From contig NZ_JSYK01000001.1 in NCBI RefSeq assembly GCF_000812875.1, positions 120,347-184,346 on the forward strand: 64,000 nt of DNA, given 5' to 3'. Shown here piece by piece: positions 9,489-18,252 of this stretch. The notes beneath the pieces were generated by a model. The model searched no databases, had not been told where the DNA came from, and saw only the letters and a list, made by a program, of their open reading frames with translations. The translations under genes were made by a program, and so were the position numbers. The stretch comes from Kaistella solincola (lineage in GTDB: Bacteria; Bacteroidota; Bacteroidia; Flavobacteriales; Weeksellaceae). The first letter of the stretch is position 1. Every line of letters starts with the position of its first letter.

Positions 9489-10016
9489 ATGAAAAACTAT
9501 TTTAAGATATTTGCCCTGTTTTCCCTTTTTTCGGTTAATTTCTTTACCGCACAGCAAGTTATAAAAAACGACACCATCAACGGTACGCCACTTACCATTG
9601 TGATGGACCAGAACGTCAACGACCTGCTTGCCAATATCGAAGATAAATGTGCCACACCTAGCACTACATTTTCCGGAAATAATGAGGGCAGAACCTCAGA
9701 ACCGAAAATCGCCGTACCGGAACGCGAACTTACCGATGCCGAAATCTGCCGTAGAAACCCAAGAATTATGGGTTACAAAATTCAGTTGGCGGTGGTAAAA
9801 AGTAATGAAGAAGCGCGCGAAGTCGGTATGTTTTTCCGCAGACGTTTCCCGAATATGAAAGTTGAAATCGATGCCTCGCTAAGACCAAACTATAAAGTAA
9901 TGGCCGGTAGTTATTTTACCAAAAAAAGTGCGGCGGCGGATCTCGCCCGAATCAAACAGCAATTCCCGAGCGCACTGCCGATACAATACCGCGTTTTCTG
10001 TGTGGAAGCAAAATAA
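9489..10016 (+). CDS. Exported SPOR-domain protein
   Basis: A 175-residue protein with a signal peptide (MKNYFKIFALFSLFS...FFTA, cleavage probably before QQ at about 22). The C-terminal 80 residues, beginning GYKIQLAVVKSNEEA, have the beta-alpha-beta pattern of an SPOR domain, which in other bacteria binds denuded peptidoglycan glycan strands. It therefore probably acts in the periplasm or at the cell wall. The N-terminal half contains one pair of cysteines of unknown role. It stands alone, ending at a strong terminator, and is divergent from the act operon. Confidence 0.75.
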   Translation: MKNYFKIFALFSLFSVNFFTAQQVIKNDTINGTPLTIVMDQNVNDLLANIEDKCATPSTTFSGNNEGRTSEPKIAVPERELTDAEICRRNPRIMGYKIQLAVVKSNEEAREVGMFFRRRFPNMKVEIDASLRPNYKVMAGSYFTKKSAAADLARIKQQFPSALPIQYRVFCVEAK

Positions 10017-10037
10017 TTTCACAATACACCATATATA

Positions 10038-10075
10038 ATAAGAGCCACTTTTTTTGAAAGTGGCTCTTATTTTTA
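10038..10075. terminator. Strong bidirectional terminator hairpin
   Basis: A perfect 14-bp stem (10038-10051 with 10057-10070, AGAGCCACTTT arm) with a 5-base loop, followed by a T run on the plus strand. It ends the SPOR gene. Confidence 0.85.
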
Positions 10076-10081
10076 ATTATT

Positions 10082-10464
10082 AAAAATTACCTGCTTTAAC
10101 CGCAAATATTTCTATTTTGGAACACGCTGAAAACTGGCTTTAGATAAAAACTAAAAAATTACCTGCTTTAATGGCTAATTTTTTCAATTTAGCACAACAC
10201 TAAAGTGCATTTATTTAAATCAAAAAAATTACCTGGTAAAAGAGCAAATTTTTCCGTTTTACCAAACTGCTTATTTTTTGCTAAAAGTGCTATTGGATTA
10301 AAGCAAAAAAATTAACTGCTTTAACGGCAAATTTTCCTGTTTTAGCAAATCGCTAATTTTATTTGAATCAAAAAAATTCGGTGCTAAAAGACCGAATTTT
10401 TCAGTTTTGGCAAATTGCTAAAAACTGCCGGAATTTCAAAACAAAAAATTACCGTCTATTTGGC
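10082..10464. repeat. Array of six diverged 65-83 base hairpin-forming repeats
   Basis: Units begin near 10082, 10153, 10222, 10305, 10370 and 10443. Each opens with a run of A then TTACCTGCTTTAA, followed by GGCAAATTTTTC, GTTTTAGCAAA and a short variable tail. Most units can fold in two exclusive ways: one pairs the A-rich start with the central ATTTTT (best in the unit at 10370, AAATTCGGT with ACCGAATTT), the other pairs TGCTAAAA with TTTTAGCA types (best in the unit at 10222). The last unit overlaps the stop codon of the response regulator. No credible coding frame crosses the array. It fills the gap between two convergent genes. Confidence 0.7.
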
Positions 10465-11151
10465 CTAATTTTTCACCAAAAGACGGAAACCTTCACCGTG
10501 AACATTGATGATTTCCAAACCGTCATCGTCTTTCAGCAGTTTTCTCAGCTTCGCAATGTAAACATCCATACTTCTCGCGGTGAAATAATTTTCTTTTTTC
10601 CAGATTTTTCTCAAAGCCAGATCGCGCGGCATAAAATCGTTTCGGTGCTGGCAAAGCAATTTCAGCAGTTCGTTCTCTTTTGGCGAAAGTTTGTATTCAT
10701 TTTCACCTACGCGCAACTGTCTCAACATCGAATCAAAGAAAATATTGCTGATTTTAAACTGTTCCTGCTCATCATTTTCAAGCGTCGCGCTGCGCTGTAA
10801 AATCGCTTTTATTTTGTAAAGAAGCAGTTCGGTATCGAAAGGTTTTGTAATATAATCGTCGGCGCCCAGCTGGTAACCTTTCAGAATATCTTCGCGCATA
10901 TTCCGCGCGGTGAGGAAAATTATGGGAATATTTTTATCAATGCGCTTTACGTCTTCCGCCAAACTGAAACCATCTTTTTTCGGCATCATCACATCGAAAA
11001 TACAGATATCAAACTCGTTTTCCGTAAATTCTTTCAAGCCCTGTTCACCGTCCGTCGCAAGGGTAACCTCGAAATTATTAATGGATAAATAATCCTTCAA
11101 AACCGCACCAAAACTTTGGTCGTCTTCTACTAATAAGATTCTGTTGCTCAT
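10465..11151 (-). CDS. OmpR-family response regulator (RprY-like)
   Basis: A 228-residue response regulator. The receiver domain (1-120) has the acidic pair Asp10/Asp11, phospho-acceptor Asp53 in DVMMPKKDG, Thr81 and Lys103 (ITKPFD). The C-terminal winged helix (about 130-228) is of the Trans_reg_C type. It should be phosphorylated by the histidine kinase gene lying 49 bases upstream in the same direction. The pair resembles RprX/RprY of Bacteroides in domain order, though the regulated genes cannot be told from the sequence. The stop codon lies inside the last unit of the repeat array. Confidence 0.9.
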   Translation of the reverse strand: MSNRILLVEDDQSFGAVLKDYLSINNFEVTLATDGEQGLKEFTENEFDICIFDVMMPKKDGFSLAEDVKRIDKNIPIIFLTARNMREDILKGYQLGADDYITKPFDTELLLYKIKAILQRSATLENDEQEQFKISNIFFDSMLRQLRVGENEYKLSPKENELLKLLCQHRNDFMPRDLALRKIWKKENYFTARSMDVYIAKLRKLLKDDDGLEIINVHGEGFRLLVKN

Positions 11152-11200
11152 AATTTATTTGTTTAATGTTATACGGCTTTCACCTACTTTTTTATTTTTT

Positions 11201-12748
11201 TTAAACCATCGGTAATTTGATGGTGAATTTGCTTCCAAGACCTTTTTGAGATTCCACCAATACGACGCCTTTATGGAGTTCAATGATTTTCTTCACATAA
11301 GATAATCCAAGACCCTGACCTTTTACATTGTGAATATTACCCGTTTCTTCGCGGAAAAATTTCTCGAAAATCCTGGATTTATTGTCGGTTTCCATTCCGA
11401 TCCCTTTGTCAGCGATTTCAATGATGTACCAGTTTCCTTCATTCCGGGTGCTTACTTTTATTTCCGGTGCTTCGGGCGAATATTTATTGGCGTTATCCAG
11501 CAGGTTTACAAGCGCATTAGAAATGTGAAATTCATCAATCTTAAAGACATATTTTTCGGTGTTAAACTCCTGAGTCAGCGTACCATCGCGATTTGCAACG
11601 ATGAGGCCGAAAGATTCTGTAATCTCTTTTATGAGACTTCGCACGTCGGTTTCCTTTAAAAATAATTTAACCTCATTCCGCTCCAGTTTCGACATATTCA
11701 GCACATTTTCCACCTGCTTTTTCATTCGTAGATTTTCCTGCTTAATCAAGCCGGAATAATATTTCACCTTTTCCGGATTCGTTGCAATTTTATCATTTGC
11801 CAAAGAATCTGTCGCCACCGAAATGGTTGCCAAAGGCGTTTTAAACTCGTGCGACATATTGTTGATGAAATCGGTTTTCACCTCGGCAATTTTTTTCTGC
11901 CGCATCATATAATTAATGGAAATGATATAAATTCCCAAAATGGTAAGCAACGACATGAAAGTTCCGAGCAGCATCGGCAGGTTATTTTTCGCCAAAGAAT
12001 AATCTTTCCGCGGGAAAACCAGCGCCAGCGTGTAAAGTGGCCGGTCTTTGCTGTCGGTAAAAAGCGGATAAGTATAATTGTTTTTATCTTTTTCCTCCAA
12101 AAAAGTCGTATTCACCACTTTTGTCATTTTATTGGTTCGGTCAATAACTGCAAACCCGAATTTTGTGCTTAAACCGCTTAATTTCAGTTCATTGGACAAC
12201 ACCGAATCCAGCGTTTTTACATCAACTCTTTTTTCGATCGGCAAACTCGAGGCGCTTAATTTTACAAACTGGCGCAGCGCATACGTATTATTATTAATGT
12301 CTTTGCTCATTTGCGCAGTCAGCGGCTCAGTGGTGTTCGGGGATTTTTTGATCTGAAGAATGCCTTCGTCCGTGTAGAGATTCGTCAGTTTTAAACTGTC
12401 ACCTTTCTGAGAAATTGGAAAATTTTGGTTTTCAACGATGCTTTTCTGGAAAATTACAGTCTCGCGGTTTCCGGCATCGGAATTTTGCTGAATGTAAGTT
12501 TGCGTTGGTTTATTGCTGCTGTCGACAACGCTTTTCCCGAAATTCTTAAAATCCTGATTCAGGTATTTTTCATTTTCAAGCTGTGAAATCTTCAACGCAG
12601 AAGATTCCATGGAGGAATAGACTTTATTACTAAAGTCCTGATTCAAAGCGCCATACAATTCCTTCAACCAATAAAGCTGAAGCGTTACAAAGACAATCAT
12701 GGAAATCGTCATCAGGACAGATATAAACGGAATAAACTTATTGTTCAT
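11201..12748 (-). CDS. Sensor histidine kinase (RprX-like)
   Basis: A 515-residue membrane kinase. Transmembrane helices lie at about 7-28 and 258-280 and enclose a periplasmic sensor region of some 230 residues with no recognisable named fold. The HisKA helix carries the phospho-acceptor His300 in MSHEFKTPLA, and the catalytic domain has the N box (LLDNANKYSP), DKGIGM and GQGLGLSYV motifs. There is no HAMP domain visible between helix 2 and HisKA. It is the probable partner of the downstream OmpR-type regulator. The input signal is unknown. Confidence 0.9.
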   Translation of the reverse strand: MNNKFIPFISVLMTISMIVFVTLQLYWLKELYGALNQDFSNKVYSSMESSALKISQLENEKYLNQDFKNFGKSVVDSSNKPTQTYIQQNSDAGNRETVIFQKSIVENQNFPISQKGDSLKLTNLYTDEGILQIKKSPNTTEPLTAQMSKDINNNTYALRQFVKLSASSLPIEKRVDVKTLDSVLSNELKLSGLSTKFGFAVIDRTNKMTKVVNTTFLEEKDKNNYTYPLFTDSKDRPLYTLALVFPRKDYSLAKNNLPMLLGTFMSLLTILGIYIISINYMMRQKKIAEVKTDFINNMSHEFKTPLATISVATDSLANDKIATNPEKVKYYSGLIKQENLRMKKQVENVLNMSKLERNEVKLFLKETDVRSLIKEITESFGLIVANRDGTLTQEFNTEKYVFKIDEFHISNALVNLLDNANKYSPEAPEIKVSTRNEGNWYIIEIADKGIGMETDNKSRIFEKFFREETGNIHNVKGQGLGLSYVKKIIELHKGVVLVESQKGLGSKFTIKLPMV

Positions 12749-12912
12749 TAGGAATTTTAAATATGAATTGTTAAAATTAATGATTTTAACACTGTTATAA
12801 CAAATTTTCAGCCGTTATATTGTGCTTATTTTCTTAAAAATCTTTTTTTTAACTAATTATAGTTAATTCTAAATTTAATAAATCACGCAAAAACGGTCTG
12901 CTAAATAATATC

Positions 12913-12920
12913 TAAATTTG
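12913..12920 (+). promoter_or_regulatory. -7 box for the SRPBCC gene
   Basis: TAAATTTG, 14 bases before the ATG at 12935. An in-frame GTG at 12920 is part of this box and so is unlikely to be the start. Confidence 0.5.
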
Positions 12921-12934
12921 TGAAAACAAGAAAA

Positions 12935-13432
12935 ATGAAAGCAAAAGTCATCTTCAATACCGACGAACAGGCAGCTACCGTGTATATCATGAAAATTTTA
13001 AATGCCCAGGCAACCGAAGTTTGGTCGCATTTCACGGAAGCAAATTTGCTGGAAAGCTGGTGGGCGCCTGCGCCGTGGAAAGCAGAAACTGTGGAAATGA
13101 ATTTTGCACCAAACGGCTTCTGGAAGTATAAAATGACGAATCCTGAAAACCAAACCCAATTTGCCGGATTTAAATTTCATGAAATCAACAGCGGAAGAAG
13201 TTTTGATTTTACAGATTTTATGGCCGATGAACACGGAGAAATTAATCCGGAAATTCCCACTTCCAACTGGCTCGTAGGTTTTACAGGCGTTGAAGAAGGC
13301 ATGAAGCTCACCATCAATATTCATTTCGGTTCCGAAGAGGAGATGCAAACCTTAATGAAACTCGGTTTTGAAGAACGCGTGCTGAAAAGTCTCGAGCAGC
13401 TGGAAAATCTTTTGGAAAACCCAGAAAGTTAG
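12935..13432 (+). CDS. SRPBCC (AHSA1-type) domain protein
   Basis: A 165-residue cytosolic protein that is one START-like/SRPBCC domain of the activator-of-Hsp90-ATPase (AHSA1) type. Visible hallmarks are the N-terminal strand and helix with EVWSHFTEANLLESWWAP, and the C-terminal long helix (RVLKSLEQLENLLEN). These small domains bind hydrophobic ligands; no substrate can be inferred. The gene stands alone, with its own promoter, and ends at a terminator shared with the convergent gene. Confidence 0.8.
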   Translation: MKAKVIFNTDEQAATVYIMKILNAQATEVWSHFTEANLLESWWAPAPWKAETVEMNFAPNGFWKYKMTNPENQTQFAGFKFHEINSGRSFDFTDFMADEHGEINPEIPTSNWLVGFTGVEEGMKLTINIHFGSEEEMQTLMKLGFEERVLKSLEQLENLLENPES

Positions 13433-13463
13433 TTAGGCGTTTTTAAAAAATTTGCGCAAAAAA

Positions 13464-13486
13464 GGCCGAAAATTTCTTTTCGGCCC
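13464..13486. terminator. Terminator between convergent genes
   Basis: A 9-bp stem, GGCCGAAAA (13464-13472) with TTTTCGGCC (13477-13485), lies between the SRPBCC stop (13432) and the stop of the minus-strand gene (13490). The minus-strand side has a run of six Ts. Confidence 0.75.
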
Positions 13487-13489
13487 TCT

Positions 13490-13846
13490 TTAGTTAAAAA
13501 GTTCTTCGTCGATGAAATATTGAATGATTGCTTTTTTCATCAGGATTTGCTGCTCGTTCGGTTTCAGTTCCGGAAGCTTATCCACCTCATCGAAATGCGG
13601 ATAACCATCATCATCGTAATGCGAAAATTTGTAGTACCCAAAAGGCTCCAATAATCTACAAACCGCGATGTGCAAGATGTTCAACTTATCATCTTTCGTA
13701 TATTTCTGCTGGCCGCTACCCAGTTCCTGCACACCAATCAAAAATAAAATCGTATCGATCTGCGGATGCTTTTCCGTATCAAAAGTTTTTACAAAAAACT
13801 CTTCCACCTCTGACCACAATTGGCTTTCTGATTTATTTTCCATCAA
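13490..13846 (-). CDS. Conserved hypothetical acidic protein, 118 residues
   Basis: A small acidic cytosolic protein with no signal or membrane segment. It is predicted mostly helical, with a central stretch reading GYYKFSHYDDDGYPHFD. I do not recognise a named domain. The start overlaps the end of the oligopeptidase B gene by 14 bases (a second ATG follows at once at 13843), so the two are probably co-transcribed and translationally coupled. Coding is supported by the length without stops and by the tight overlap. Confidence 0.65.
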   Translation of the reverse strand: MMENKSESQLWSEVEEFFVKTFDTEKHPQIDTILFLIGVQELGSGQQKYTKDDKLNILHIAVCRLLEPFGYYKFSHYDDDGYPHFDEVDKLPELKPNEQQILMKKAIIQYFIDEELFN

Positions 13847-15929
13847 TTTTATTCTCTAATTTAATTATAAAAGCATATTCCAGCGCATCTTCCCTTAAAG
13901 ATTCAAATCTGCCGCTGGCGCCGCCGTGACCGGAGCTTAAATCGGTTTTAAAGATAAGCAGATTTTGGTCAGTTTTCAAATCCCGAAGTTTTGCGGTCCA
14001 TTTTGCGGGTTCCCAATATTGCACCTGAGAATCGTGAAAACCTGTGGTAATGAGCAAATTCGGATAATTTTTCGCTTCGATATTATCGTACGGAGAATAC
14101 GATTTCATATAATCGTAATATTTTTTCTTTTTCGGATTTCCCCATTCATCAAATTCACCCGTTGTCAGCGGAATAGTTTCGTCCAACATCGTGGTAACAA
14201 CGTCAACGAAAGGAACCTGCGCCACAATTCCGTTGAAAAGTTCCGGTTCATAATTCATCACGGCGCCAACTAAAAGTCCGCCCGCGCTGCCGCCCATCGC
14301 GTACAAATGCGCTGAAGAAGTATAATTTTCCTTAATTAAATGTTTCGCCGCATCGATGAAATCGAAAAAAGTGTTCTTTTTGCTCAGCATTTTTCCGTCT
14401 TCATACCACTCGCGGCCCAAATATTCGCCGCCACGAATATGCGCGATTGCAAAAATAAAACCGCGGTTTAAAAGCGAAAGCCGCACGTTTGAAAAGCTTG
14501 CGTCCACCGTGTGACCGTAACTTCCGTAACCGTAAAGCAATAAAGGTGTTTCCGAAGATTTCGGAGTATCTTTATGAAAAACCAGCGAAATCGGCACTTT
14601 TTTTCCGTCGCGCGCTTCCGCCCAGATTCTTTCCGAAATATAATTTTCAGGTGAAAAATCGCCACCTAAAACTTCCTGCTGTTTCAGGAGAATTGTGGTT
14701 CTTTCCTTCATGTCATATTCGAAAGTTGAACTTGGCTGCGTCAAAGAAGTGTAGCCATAACGAAGTTTATCGGTATCAAATTCCAGGTTTAAACCGATAT
14801 AAGCGGTATAAGTAGGATCGGAAAAAGGTAAAAAATGAGCAGAATTGTCGGCAGAATTTATAATTTTCAGCTGCAGCAAACCTTCAGTTCTTTCTTCAAG
14901 AACAAGATATTTATTAAAAATCTCAAAACCTTCCAGCAAAACATCTTCGCGGTGCGGAATAACATCTGTCCAAAATTCGATTCCCGGTTGTGCAACTTTT
15001 GTTTTTACGAGTTTAAAATTCGTAGCGTCATCAGCATTAGTGATGATATAAAATTCATCTTGATAATGTTCCACCGCATATTCTAGATCGTCAATTCTAG
15101 GCTGAATGATTTTCCATTCCGCCAAAACATCGTTCGCCGGAATGAAACGCTGTTCATCAGAAATTGTGCTGGAACTTGCAATGAAAATATATTCCAGCGA
15201 CTTGGTTTTGTAAACATTAACGTCAAAAGTTTCATCTTTCTCATGAAAAACCAAAACATCCTGCGAAGAATCCGTTCCAAGTTGATGCAAATAAACCTGA
15301 AAAGCGCGCAGACTTTCATCTTTCCGGATGTAGAAAACATGTTCGTTGTCGTTTGCCCAAACCGCTTTTCCGGTCGTGTTGGGAATTTGATCCTGTAAAA
15401 TTTCGCCGGTTTCTAGGTTTTTAAAATTCAGCTCGTAAATTCTGCGTCCCATGTTGTCCGAAGAATAGCTCGCAAGTTTATTATTAGGTGAAACCGCGAC
15501 GCTGCCAACTTCAAAAAATTTGTGCTTTTCCGCCAGAATATTTACATCGAGAATCAACTCTTCGGGATTTTCTAAAGTCAAATGTTTTCTGGTGAAAAGC
15601 GGATGTTCTTTGCCTTCCTCATAACGTACGATGTACCAGTATTCGTTGAAAAAATACGGCAAAGATTCGTCATTTTCGTTGTAACGCGCTTTCATTTCAT
15701 CAAAAAGTTGTTGCTGAAAATCTTCGGTATCTTTCATCACCGCGTCCGCGTAGGAATTTTCTGCTTTCAGGTACGCCAGAACTTCCGGGTTTTCCCTTTC
15801 GTTCAGCCAGAAATACGGATCATTTCTTTTGTCACCGTGCATTTCCAGAACGTGGTCAATTTTCTTTGCTATCGGAACGGAATTTTTTGGCTGCTTTTCG
15901 GGCATTTTTTCCTGATTTATATTGCTCAT
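13833..15929 (-). CDS. ptrB: Oligopeptidase B (S9A serine peptidase)
   Basis: A 698-residue prolyl-oligopeptidase-family protein. The N-terminal part (from HGDKRNDPYFWLNERENPEV) begins the beta-propeller typical of oligopeptidase B, and the C-terminal alpha/beta hydrolase holds Ser548 in GGSAGG, a downstream Asp in GFHDSQV and the His in SGHGG. The enzyme cuts short peptides after basic residues. There is no signal peptide, so it is likely cytoplasmic, though periplasmic forms exist in the family. It is followed in an overlapping arrangement by the 118-residue gene. Confidence 0.9.
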   Translation of the reverse strand: MSNINQEKMPEKQPKNSVPIAKKIDHVLEMHGDKRNDPYFWLNERENPEVLAYLKAENSYADAVMKDTEDFQQQLFDEMKARYNENDESLPYFFNEYWYIVRYEEGKEHPLFTRKHLTLENPEELILDVNILAEKHKFFEVGSVAVSPNNKLASYSSDNMGRRIYELNFKNLETGEILQDQIPNTTGKAVWANDNEHVFYIRKDESLRAFQVYLHQLGTDSSQDVLVFHEKDETFDVNVYKTKSLEYIFIASSSTISDEQRFIPANDVLAEWKIIQPRIDDLEYAVEHYQDEFYIITNADDATNFKLVKTKVAQPGIEFWTDVIPHREDVLLEGFEIFNKYLVLEERTEGLLQLKIINSADNSAHFLPFSDPTYTAYIGLNLEFDTDKLRYGYTSLTQPSSTFEYDMKERTTILLKQQEVLGGDFSPENYISERIWAEARDGKKVPISLVFHKDTPKSSETPLLLYGYGSYGHTVDASFSNVRLSLLNRGFIFAIAHIRGGEYLGREWYEDGKMLSKKNTFFDFIDAAKHLIKENYTSSAHLYAMGGSAGGLLVGAVMNYEPELFNGIVAQVPFVDVVTTMLDETIPLTTGEFDEWGNPKKKKYYDYMKSYSPYDNIEAKNYPNLLITTGFHDSQVQYWEPAKWTAKLRDLKTDQNLLIFKTDLSSGHGGASGRFESLREDALEYAFIIKLENKIDGK

Positions 15930-15947
15930 TAATTATAGTCTTTAAAT

Positions 15948-15978
15948 GATAAAAACCGGCTTTACATGGAAAGGCGGT
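15948..15978 (-). terminator. Probable terminator of the DUF4271-hemD unit
   Basis: An imperfect hairpin (AAAACCG-CTTT arm against AAAG-CGGTTTT) between the hemD stop and the start of oligopeptidase B, with Ts on the minus-strand side. Confidence 0.55.
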
Positions 15979-16004
15979 TTTATTTATTTTAAAATTGAAG
16001 AAAA

Positions 16005-16748
16005 TTATTTTTCCAAATTTCTAATGTATTTTTCAATCGCCATGGTCATTGATGGCGATTCCTTGCTTGGCGCCATGACATCCACGCGGAAACCGGCATC
16101 TATTGCTGCCTGTTCTGTGGTTGCTCCGAAAACCGCAATTTTGGTGTCATTTTGCTTAAAATCCGGAAAATTTTCGCCCAAAGATTTGATGCCCTGACGC
16201 GTAAAAAACACAAGCATGTCGTAATCATCGATTTTAATATCGCTTAAATCGCTGCTGACGGTTTTGTACATCGTAGCTTTCACCCACTCCACGCCGGAAG
16301 CGTCCATAACCTTCTGAATGTCAGAGCCTAAAATGTCCGAAGCAGGTAAAATATATTTCTCCGAAGGGAATTTTTTGAAAAGTGGTGCCAAATCGCAGAA
16401 GTTTTTCTCACCGAAAGAAATTTTTCTTTTTCGGTACACGATATGTTTCTGCAGGTAATTCGCAATCGCTTCAGACTGGCAGATATAGCGCATAGAATCC
16501 GGCACAGCGAAACGCATTTCTTCTGCCAAACGGAAAAAGTGGTCGATCGCATTTTTACTGGTAAAAATTACGCCGGTAAAGTGTGATAAGTCAATTTTTT
16601 GACCTCGTAGTTCTTTCGCATCTACACCTTCTACATGAATGAACTGTCTAAAATCAATCTTGATTTTTTCCTTTTTTGCCATTTCAAGATAAGGCGACGA
16701 CTCGTTGGGAGCAGGTTGTGAAACAAGGATAGATTTAATTTTCATCAT
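16005..16748 (-). CDS. hemD: Uroporphyrinogen-III synthase
   Basis: A 247-residue protein of the HemD family, which cyclises hydroxymethylbilane to uroporphyrinogen III in haem synthesis. The two-lobe pattern is visible: an N-terminal SILVSQPAP strand and the FTGVIFTSKNAIDHFFRL segment, then the second-lobe MLVFFTRQGIKSLGENF and IAVFGATTEQAA motifs. HemD sequences are poorly conserved, so the call rests on this pattern. It starts 9 bases after the DUF4271 gene and is in one unit with it. A second Met directly after the first is an equally likely start. Confidence 0.85.
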   Translation of the reverse strand: MMKIKSILVSQPAPNESSPYLEMAKKEKIKIDFRQFIHVEGVDAKELRGQKIDLSHFTGVIFTSKNAIDHFFRLAEEMRFAVPDSMRYICQSEAIANYLQKHIVYRKRKISFGEKNFCDLAPLFKKFPSEKYILPASDILGSDIQKVMDASGVEWVKATMYKTVSSDLSDIKIDDYDMLVFFTRQGIKSLGENFPDFKQNDTKIAVFGATTEQAAIDAGFRVDVMAPSKESPSMTMAIEKYIRNLEK

Positions 16749-16757
16749 TAAATTTTG

Positions 16758-17399
16758 TTAAAAATATAATATTCTCCAAAGCGCAATGACAGGCGCTATT
16801 TGGAGCGTGCAAATATACAAAAATTTATAATACCATTTTATAGGCAAGATATATTGAGGAGAGAAGAGGTAAAGGAGCATTTTTAATAAAAAAACACCGA
16901 AAAAACCCCAAAAATAATAATTGTAAAGCAGTGATAAATCTGCATTGATGTAAAATTGGTAAATACACGCCACGAGCAAAACCAAAGAAGCTAAGAAATA
17001 AAACTTCGAGGCGGTAAACTGAAAATACGGCCATTTTTCCTGACTGCCGGTTCCCGCAAAATACAGATAACCAAGACCGCTTTTAACTGAATAGAACAGA
17101 ATTAAAACCCAAAGCGTAAAACCAAATTTATTCAGCTCGTAACCGAAAAGATTCATTTCCCGGATTTTTGCCGGCACAATAGGAATGGTTTGCGAAATTA
17201 ATGTCGCGAAGGACAGCACAAAAACTGCGCTGATAATTAACCAGCTTAAAAAATTATTGGAAGAATCGGCAAATTTTTGCAATATGAAAACCCGCACCGA
17301 AGAATCCCGGTGTAAGTAAAGCAACATGAAAGTATAAAGCAAAATGCAGCCTGTGACAATAAAGGCTACCCAATCATTCTGCTGTACGATTCTAACCAA
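16758..17399 (-). CDS. DUF4271 membrane protein
   Basis: A 213-residue integral membrane protein with about six hydrophobic helices and an aromatic-rich sequence. It matches the DUF4271 pattern, a family that in Flavobacteriia commonly lies directly upstream of hemD, as here. The function is unknown. It begins the two-gene unit and is divergent from the polyprenol-phosphate mannosyltransferase gene. Confidence 0.75.
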   Translation of the reverse strand: MVRIVQQNDWVAFIVTGCILLYTFMLLYLHRDSSVRVFILQKFADSSNNFLSWLIISAVFVLSFATLISQTIPIVPAKIREMNLFGYELNKFGFTLWVLILFYSVKSGLGYLYFAGTGSQEKWPYFQFTASKFYFLASLVLLVACIYQFYINADLSLLYNYYFWGFFGVFLLKMLLYLFSPQYILPIKWYYKFLYICTLQIAPVIALWRILYF

Positions 17400-17486
17400 G
17401 AAAAACCTTTTTGCAAAAATAAGAATATTAAGGCTAATTCAACCAAAAATTAAGCAGCTGAACCGCGGATTTAGCTAAATTAGAAT

Positions 17487-17519
17487 TTGAAAAAATAACG
17501 GCGGAATAGTTTATCTTTG
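17487..17519 (+). promoter_or_regulatory. Promoter of the glycosyltransferase-DUF4296-tgt-LptF/G unit
   Basis: TTG at 17487-17489, 22-base spacer, TATCTTTG at 17512-17519. Both elements match the Bacteroidota consensus. The ATG follows 16 bases later. Confidence 0.7.
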
Positions 17520-17535
17520 CACATTAATTTTCCGG

Positions 17536-18252
17536 ATGAAGAAACTCGTCATCATACCTACGTATAATGAGATTGAGAATATCGAAAGTATTATCTCTGC
17601 CGTGTTCGCGCTGCAGGAGGATTTCCATATTCTGGTGGTCGATGATTCCTCGCCCGACGGCACTGGTGAAGCCGTAAAAAAAATGCAGCTTTTGCACCCA
17701 AAAAATCTTTTTCTAAGCATAAGGAAAGTAAAAGACGGTCTTGGGCAAGCTTATATCCACGGTTTTAAATGGGCGCTGGAAAATAATTACGATTACATTT
17801 TTGAAATGGATGCCGATTTTTCGCACAATCCTCAGGATTTGAATAAATTATTTTTAGCCTGTCAAACAGCGGACATGAGCATTGGTTCGCGCTATTCCAA
17901 AGGGGTGAATGTAGTCAACTGGCCCATGGGAAGAGTGCTGCTTTCTTATTTTGCCTCGAAATATGTTCAGGCTATTCTTGGAATTCCGATTCACGACACC
18001 ACTGCAGGTTTCGTGTGTTTTTCCCGAAAGGTTTTAGAAAACATCGGTTTGGAAAACATAAAGCTGAAAGGCTACGGTTTCCAGATTGAAATGAAATTCC
18101 GTGCGTACCAGAAAGGATTTAAAATTGTTGAAGTTCCAATAATTTTCACCAACCGCGAACTCGGAACCAGCAAAATGAACGGCGGAATCATCCACGAAGC
18201 GGTTTTCGGCGTTTTAAATTTAAAATGGAAAGCACTCATCGGGAAGTTATGA
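17536..18252 (+). CDS. Polyprenol monophosphomannose synthase (GT2)
   Basis: A 238-residue family 2 glycosyltransferase like dolichyl-phosphate mannose synthase. Motifs include the N-terminal VIIPTYNEIENI, DDSSPDGTG for the nucleotide sugar, the metal-binding EMDADFSHNP, and the C-terminal TNRELGTSKMN. It has no membrane helix, as in the short form of the family. It transfers mannose (or a similar sugar) to a polyprenyl phosphate, which then serves as a donor on the periplasmic side, probably for protein or envelope glycosylation. The stop overlaps the next ATG in an ATGA arrangement. Confidence 0.85.
   Translation: MKKLVIIPTYNEIENIESIISAVFALQEDFHILVVDDSSPDGTGEAVKKMQLLHPKNLFLSIRKVKDGLGQAYIHGFKWALENNYDYIFEMDADFSHNPQDLNKLFLACQTADMSIGSRYSKGVNVVNWPMGRVLLSYFASKYVQAILGIPIHDTTAGFVCFSRKVLENIGLENIKLKGYGFQIEMKFRAYQKGFKIVEVPIIFTNRELGTSKMNGGIIHEAVFGVLNLKWKALIGKL

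Noticed and set aside
10082..10464. CRISPR array
   Set aside because: The repeats diverge along their length, have no fixed-length unique spacers and no cas genes are near.
10363..10800. Plus-strand 145-residue frame
   Set aside because: Antisense to the response regulator and starting inside the repeat array; composition follows the opposite gene.
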